A DNA stretch of 64,000 nucleotides from JBNJFY01 sp051747265 (GTDB lineage: Bacteria > Bacteroidota > Rhodothermia > Balneolales > Balneolaceae), in NCBI GenBank assembly GCA_051747265.1, contig JBNJFY010000006.1, positions 175,725-239,724 on the forward strand, in the 5' to 3' direction. Under the pieces are notes generated by a model. The model did no database searches, was not told the DNA's origin, and saw only the letters and a list, made by a program, of their open reading frames with translations. How positions within the stretch are numbered: the first letter of the stretch is position 1; every line of letters begins with the position of its first letter. Position numbers and translations under genes: made by a program. Below are positions 59,759 to 64,000 of this stretch, piece after piece.

Positions 59759-61997
59759 TAGCTGTTATATATCTATAAATCATTTGCAATTAGCTTCAAT
59801 AGCTAAATTAGTAACATTTATCATAGTTTGTAGTTTGACATACTCTTGTGATAGTCCTACTGAAGGGTTTGAACGGAGTAATCAACATGATCCCCAGAAT
59901 CCACACTATAATTCCGGATCGGCCAGTGATATATCGGTTAGTTATGATTCGGAGGGTATCATATATATCACATGGGCGGATACCGCATATAAAGAAGCTG
60001 GCTTTATCATTGAAAAGTCATTGGGAGATACGAGCTCTTTCAAAGAAATTGGACGTGTAGAGGAAAATGTAACTTCATTCCAAGACTCCTCAAGAGAGGT
60101 GCGTTTAGATACTTATTATCAAGTTGCTGGCTTTCAAGAAAAAAGTGATGGGATAGAAAAACAAAAACCTACGATTGGGAAACTTGAGAAGTTAGGAGAT
60201 CTCAAGGAGTTTTCTCATCATTTAAATACTGATAATAATACATTGAATTTAAAATGGTCTGTTGATTCCCCGTTTGCTAGTAAATTACTACTAAATTACC
60301 GCATTGGTGATACTGGAAGCACTCAATTTATAGGAGAATTTAATGCTGATTCAAAGGGATTTACCGATTTGCTTAAAGATATTTCATTTGCGGAACGAAA
60401 GTACTATTTAACTTACATTCTGGATAATGATGAAAATGAAGTAATAGCTTTAGACTCAACATTATTTCAAACGCAAGAGTATCAACCCACAAATCTAACT
60501 ACCCAAGTAATAAATGAAACTGAAGTCCGAATAAGCTGGGAGGATAATTCTTACTTTGAATCTGGATATCTACTATATCGTGGATCATCAAATCAAGGCT
60601 ATCAAATGACATTAATTGATAGTCTTGATATAAATGTATCTGATTATCTTGACACATTATCATTGCATAATAACGTGTCATATAGGTACAAGGTTAAAGC
60701 ATTTAAAGGAACATCTTTATCCAATGTTATAAGTAGTAAATTTAGATATAGAATATATAATCCATATCTAAAGTATTCTGTTGATAAATCTATATCCAAT
60801 TCATCTGTGAAGCTATTATGGGATATTCCTGACGATAAGTATGTCAAGAAATATATCGTAGAAATGAGTGATCGTCTATTGCCAAGGCCGGATTGGGAAC
60901 ACGAAATAGGGCGGTATGATAAAGATACTAAGGAAGTGATCGTCGAGGGACTAAACCCAAATAAGTTTTATAATTTTAGGGTGCGGACTCTATCTTCTGA
61001 CCCATCCAAAAGAATTATACTATCATATAAGGCGAGATTTGCCAAAAGTGATTCATTGAAAGTTCAGAATAGTAAGATAACGACTATAGAAATTGAAAAG
61101 GGAAACAAATACTTAGCTACTGTAAGTGACTATTATGTGAATGGTTACCATTATGGTGATTCATTTGTTAACGTGATGGATTTAAATGCTTTTTCTAATA
61201 AGTATAGGATAGATTATGACTATTATTCATTTGGGTCCGTAAAGTTTAGTAACAGTATGGATGCTATAATTGTTTCAGGGAATCCTGTTGAAGTATATGG
61301 TATGGAAGATGGAAAGTGGATGTTCTCACTGGATTGGTCAATTGATTATTATGATTACTTGAGAAGAGATACTTCTATAATTGGTATGTATGGAGATAAT
61401 AGGGATATAGTTAGTATTAATTTGTATAATGATAAGTTTTACAAGTATTTGGAGGGTGAGGGTGATTATAGGTGGGTTGATTATAATTTAGCTAAAAGTT
61501 ATAAGGAGAAATACGTCGCTCTTTTTAGAGATGATATTGATATTCTTGATTTGGATAATGAAAAAATAGTAAAAACTATTACTAAGGAAGCAGAATTTCA
61601 GAGGTTTAGTACTACAGAACCTAGGTATGGTTTTGTTACTTCGCACAATAGATATGGAATTGTGGTTAATAATTATTTTTATATCTATAATACGGAGAAT
61701 TGGGAGTTGTTAACAAAGCAAGATTTTATTGCAGATGAGTTCAAGTTTATTGACTTTGAACCAAACTCAACTGATATGATCGCATTATCTGATGGTGGTA
61801 GAGTTTATACCTATAATATAAACGAGGATAAAATGATTGGTCTATTTAATCCTAATTCAACCGTATCTTCATTACGTTACTTTCCTAATAGCTCGAAATT
61901 ACTTGTAGGCACTGATGATGGTATGTTAGAGTTATGGGAGCCTCAAAATGAAAAAGCTTGGCAGAAATTATATCCCTTCCGGATTGATTATAAATAG
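59751..61997 (+). CDS. Fn3/beta-propeller lipoprotein, copy 2
   Basis: 748 residues from a TTG at 59751, overlapping the previous gene by 8 bases. The lipobox is VCSLTYSCDSP, followed by FERSNQHDPQN. Fn3-like modules begin at about 60 (AGFIIEKSLGDTSSFKEIGR, nearly the same as DGYIIEKSIRGDTSFTEIGR in the paralogue at 55058) and at about 250-335 and 340-425. The C-terminal ~320 residues are propeller-like (YFPNSSKLLVGTDDGMLELW). Its architecture is the same as 55058, so it is a duplicate. The coding DNA is very AT-rich. Confidence 0.7.
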   Translation: MNDSCYISINHLQLASIAKLVTFIIVCSLTYSCDSPTEGFERSNQHDPQNPHYNSGSASDISVSYDSEGIIYITWADTAYKEAGFIIEKSLGDTSSFKEIGRVEENVTSFQDSSREVRLDTYYQVAGFQEKSDGIEKQKPTIGKLEKLGDLKEFSHHLNTDNNTLNLKWSVDSPFASKLLLNYRIGDTGSTQFIGEFNADSKGFTDLLKDISFAERKYYLTYILDNDENEVIALDSTLFQTQEYQPTNLTTQVINETEVRISWEDNSYFESGYLLYRGSSNQGYQMTLIDSLDINVSDYLDTLSLHNNVSYRYKVKAFKGTSLSNVISSKFRYRIYNPYLKYSVDKSISNSSVKLLWDIPDDKYVKKYIVEMSDRLLPRPDWEHEIGRYDKDTKEVIVEGLNPNKFYNFRVRTLSSDPSKRIILSYKARFAKSDSLKVQNSKITTIEIEKGNKYLATVSDYYVNGYHYGDSFVNVMDLNAFSNKYRIDYDYYSFGSVKFSNSMDAIIVSGNPVEVYGMEDGKWMFSLDWSIDYYDYLRRDTSIIGMYGDNRDIVSINLYNDKFYKYLEGEGDYRWVDYNLAKSYKEKYVALFRDDIDILDLDNEKIVKTITKEAEFQRFSTTEPRYGFVTSHNRYGIVVNNYFYIYNTENWELLTKQDFIADEFKFIDFEPNSTDMIALSDGGRVYTYNINEDKMIGLFNPNSTVSSLRYFPNSSKLLVGTDDGMLELWEPQNEKAWQKLYPFRIDYK

Positions 61998-62188
61998 TAT
62001 TAATTAAGTTTGGCTAAATGTCTCACCGGAACAGTTAAAGTTAGTATGTAGATGCTGTATAAAAGTATATTGAAGCACAGTTATTATTAATAGGAATATA
62101 CTTGCTTGAACAAGTATTACTTATTCTACCGTTGTTTATCATTGACTAAGGAATTCTGCATTATAATCAACGAGTACTACAATAAAAC
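61998..62188. other. Non-coding spacer between the island genes and the RHS fragment
   Basis: About 190 bases of AT-rich sequence with no supported gene. It leads straight into the RHS remnant. Confidence 0.5.
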
Positions 62189-62340
62189 GACACCTCCATC
62201 AACCACCATTTCTACCTCAAAGATAACCTATCTGCTAACCGAAGCTGCTGCGTAGGTTGGGGCTCCACCCGAGAAGTCATCACCGCCAGCGGCAGATACC
62301 AGGAATCCTACGACTACTACCCATTCAGACTCCAAATGCC
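62189..62340 (+). pseudogene. RHS-repeat core fragment in a different frame
   Basis: In the frame beginning at 62189 the sequence reads SINHHFYLKDNLSANR, then EVITASGRYQESYDYYPFRL, that is, the YxLKDHLGNVR...YYPFGLQMPGR core of RHS proteins but degenerate. It has no start codon (a stop lies directly upstream). The core continues at about 62345 in another frame as SSGTLEQFTGKERDTEADL. So a frameshift separates the two parts. Confidence 0.75.
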
Positions 62341-63204
62341 CAGCGCTCCACCCAGAGCTCGGGCACCCTCGAGCAATTCACGGGCAAGGAACGCGACACC
62401 GAAGCCGACCTGAACCTGGATTATTTTGGGGCCCGGTATTATGATGCGGCAGTTGGAAGGTGGAATGGGGTGGATCCGTTGGCTAATAAACGACCTAGTT
62501 TAAGCCCGTATAACTATGTGCAGAATAATCCCTTAATAAGAATTGATCCAAGTGGTTTGTTGGATGATTATGCTTTTAATGAAGAGACCGGTGAAATATC
62601 ACTAGTTCAAAAAACTGATGATGAGTATGATAGAATAGTTAAAACAGATAAAACAGGTAATGTGAAAAGAAAGGGAGATGGAATTGGAGGCTTGTTTGTT
62701 AGGAAATCAAAAAAAGATGAGGCAAAAATAGCAGTTAACAACATTGAAAAAGGAATTTTAAAAGATGGGATAAATTTTAAAAATGATGATCAAGTGATAG
62801 ATGTTGGTGGGACTGGACAGCCCTCATTATCTGGTGTTGAAGATTTTTTGACTAAATTTTCTAATCATATTGGAAAGGAAATTGCGGGAGCATATTTGTC
62901 ACCTGAATCTGGTGTGAATGCTTCAATAAGCAGCGTATATATTGATGAGTATCAAGGAAATGGTCCGAAGCAGGCAACAATTTCTTTTACCAAGTTGTAT
63001 TCAAGTCCTAAGTTAACTAGTGTGAATACAAATACACTTTTTCATACACATTTGTCTAATAGAGGGTATGGGAGAAATAGTGTGATAAGTCCATCAAATG
63101 CAGATATAGATACAAAAACAAGTCAACAAGCATACTTCCAAAATTTTATAATATTAACCCGTTCTGATAAATACCCATTTACAGCAGAAAGGTATGATTA
63201 TTAA
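62257..63204 (+). CDS. RHS-associated core fragment with C-terminal JAB/JAMM-type toxin domain
   Basis: The open frame gives 315 residues, but its first ~30 are a wrong-frame translation (TTG start not credible). The RHS-associated core lies at about 35-100 (LDYFGARYYDAAVGRW, SPYNYVQNNPLIRIDPSG). The C-terminal ~190 residues are a polymorphic toxin-like region. FHTH (63043-63051) and SNAD (63094-63105) match a JAMM-like His-x-His...Ser-x-x-Asp metal site, as in JAB-like toxins. The protein lacks the long RHS barrel, so it is an orphan tip that could replace the C-terminus of a full-length RHS protein by recombination. An immunity-type gene follows after 2 bases. Confidence 0.7.
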   Translation: MGLHPRSHHRQRQIPGILRLLPIQTPNAQRSTQSSGTLEQFTGKERDTEADLNLDYFGARYYDAAVGRWNGVDPLANKRPSLSPYNYVQNNPLIRIDPSGLLDDYAFNEETGEISLVQKTDDEYDRIVKTDKTGNVKRKGDGIGGLFVRKSKKDEAKIAVNNIEKGILKDGINFKNDDQVIDVGGTGQPSLSGVEDFLTKFSNHIGKEIAGAYLSPESGVNASISSVYIDEYQGNGPKQATISFTKLYSSPKLTSVNTNTLFHTHLSNRGYGRNSVISPSNADIDTKTSQQAYFQNFIILTRSDKYPFTAERYDY

Positions 63205-63206
63205 TT

Positions 63207-63764
63207 ATGAAAAATAATTTTCAAATAATTGTGACGGTTTTATTTGTTGCCTTGATTTTTGGGTGTTCTTCTTGGAAAGAAGGTCTAAAAAATAAAGGAA
63301 ATAGCAATGACGCTATTTATAATGCAATATGGGATTTTGTAAATACCGGCTATTTGCATAAAAAAGATACGGTATTCTCAGTCATGTTAGATGACATAAG
63401 CGAAAATATTATAGGAGTTAGTATTTTGAGAAAGGAGAATAAATATTATCCAGATTATACTAATAAAGTTGGAAGTAGTAAACCTAACTTTCCAACTAGG
63501 TATTTAATGGTGAAGGGTAAATTGTTTATATGGTATGATCCAAATAAAAAAGTATCTCAAGAATTGATTCATGCTTTGTCTGAGTATGATATGATTGACT
63601 CGCTAAATGTAAATGGATTTGAGGGGGTTCCAAATATTGTTTTTAATGATAAAAGGAAAGGGGTACATTATTACTTCTGTAAAAATAATATTTTAAGTTA
63701 TAAGAAGGTACGCACAAGTGTAGGTATGGGATATTATGAACCGCCGGAGTTAAACTGTAAATGA
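63207..63764 (+). CDS. Small lipoprotein, candidate immunity protein
   Basis: 185 residues. The lipobox is ALIFGCSSW near residue 20. The body (SVMLDDISENIIGVSILRK, KFFIWYDPNKKVSQELIHAL-like stretch) matches no family I recognise. It starts 2 bases after the RHS toxin fragment, the usual position of an immunity gene, and is exported with a lipid anchor, which would place it in the periplasm against an incoming toxin. The role is inferred from position only. Confidence 0.55.
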   Translation: MKNNFQIIVTVLFVALIFGCSSWKEGLKNKGNSNDAIYNAIWDFVNTGYLHKKDTVFSVMLDDISENIIGVSILRKENKYYPDYTNKVGSSKPNFPTRYLMVKGKLFIWYDPNKKVSQELIHALSEYDMIDSLNVNGFEGVPNIVFNDKRKGVHYYFCKNNILSYKKVRTSVGMGYYEPPELNCK

Positions 63765-63800
63765 AATAACTAAATTGTCTCATATAATATTATAATATAA

Positions 63801-64000
63801 TACACTTGGGGTCTCTCCAGGATCAACACCATCAGCAACGGTAACGAAGGCCACGTTAGCATGGACACTAGTGGCATCCCCCAACTGTCGCGAGCGTCCC
63901 CAACTGTCGCGAGCGTCCGCTCGTGACTTGGGGTCTCTCCAAGATCAACACCCACAGCAACGGCACTGAAGGCCGCGTGAGCTTGGATACTAGTGGCAAC
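63801..64000 (+). repeat. Tandem fragments of a beta-propeller-like coding repeat, window end
   Basis: Two related ~75-base pieces start at 63804 and 63926, encoding WGLSRINTISNGNEGHVSMD and WGLSKINTHSNGTEGRVSLD (each followed by TSG). They are 122 bases apart, so they are in different frames and are not one gene. Between them the word CCCCAACTGTCGCGAGCG is directly duplicated, followed by TCCGCTCGTGAC, a module of the composite hairpin family. The second piece runs past the window end. Confidence 0.6.

Noticed and set aside
62257..62345. N-terminus of the RHS fragment as drawn from the TTG at 62257
   Set aside because: The residues are a wrong-frame reading of RHS core DNA; the natural frame of that stretch is the one beginning at 62189.

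Overview
The window is 64 kb of bacterial chromosome that reads like a member of the Bacteroidota/Balneolota group (inference). It has many Sec-type lipoproteins with Bacteroidota-style N-termini, a DUF5723 outer-membrane protein, TonB, curli with CsgE/F/G, RHS proteins with the Bacteroidota core, a fused isobutyryl-CoA mutase (IcmF), and many acidic proteins. I cannot name a genus.

Layout. 1-24959 is mostly housekeeping: the end of a Na/Pi cotransporter; a DUF5694 protein; a minus-strand block of TVP38 membrane protein, SDR and Crp/Fnr regulator; a minus-strand pair of lysS and a LolC/E-type permease; a PPTase with no ordinary start codon; a divergent MEMO-like protein; a DUF2520 dehydrogenase; an alkyltransferase-like protein; two thioredoxin-fold proteins; queD-queE-SDR; a pentapeptide-repeat protein; purC; a lone phytoene/squalene synthase; an esterase-fold protein without its nucleophile; accC; murQ; plsC; and a TonB-family protein. 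25004-26903 is a tRNA-Ser(GGA) followed by two kinds of tandem repeat: 131-bp units that copy the tRNA 3' end and its terminator, then about three 319-bp units.

26904-38243 is a curli-type locus: a LysM-CsgE fusion, CsgF, CsgG with a C-terminal beta-barrel extension, two large curlins (one rich in QHG turns), a small nucleator-like curlin, a lipoprotein, then a 1094-residue repetitive lipoprotein and a DUF5723 outer-membrane protein. 38250-41458 (minus) is NAD salvage (pncB-pncA) with an FAD oxidoreductase. 42440-47756 (minus) encodes three exported proteins (outer-membrane protein, CsgG/FlgO-like protein, LPP20 protein) that may form an envelope complex. 48011-53242 holds an Ig-like lipoprotein and IcmF.

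54007-63764 is a clearly AT-richer island. It holds five tightly packed or overlapping genes made of two duplicated types: exported PEGA-like/DUF5683-like membrane proteins alternating with lipoproteins that carry Fn3-like modules and a beta-propeller-like C-terminus. Most of these start with TTG or GTG. The island ends in a broken RHS tip with a JAB/JAMM-type toxin domain and a small lipoprotein in the immunity position. I regard this island as the best candidate for an undescribed system.

The intergenic regions are rich in small mobile or palindromic DNA: a ~100-bp dispersed repeat (four copies near the left end), composite hairpin islands whose inner stem changes sequence but keeps perfect pairing (five copies plus fragments), two MITE-like families with terminal inverted repeats, and an 88-bp repeat in front of the csgE-side genes and again in front of the large lipoprotein gene.
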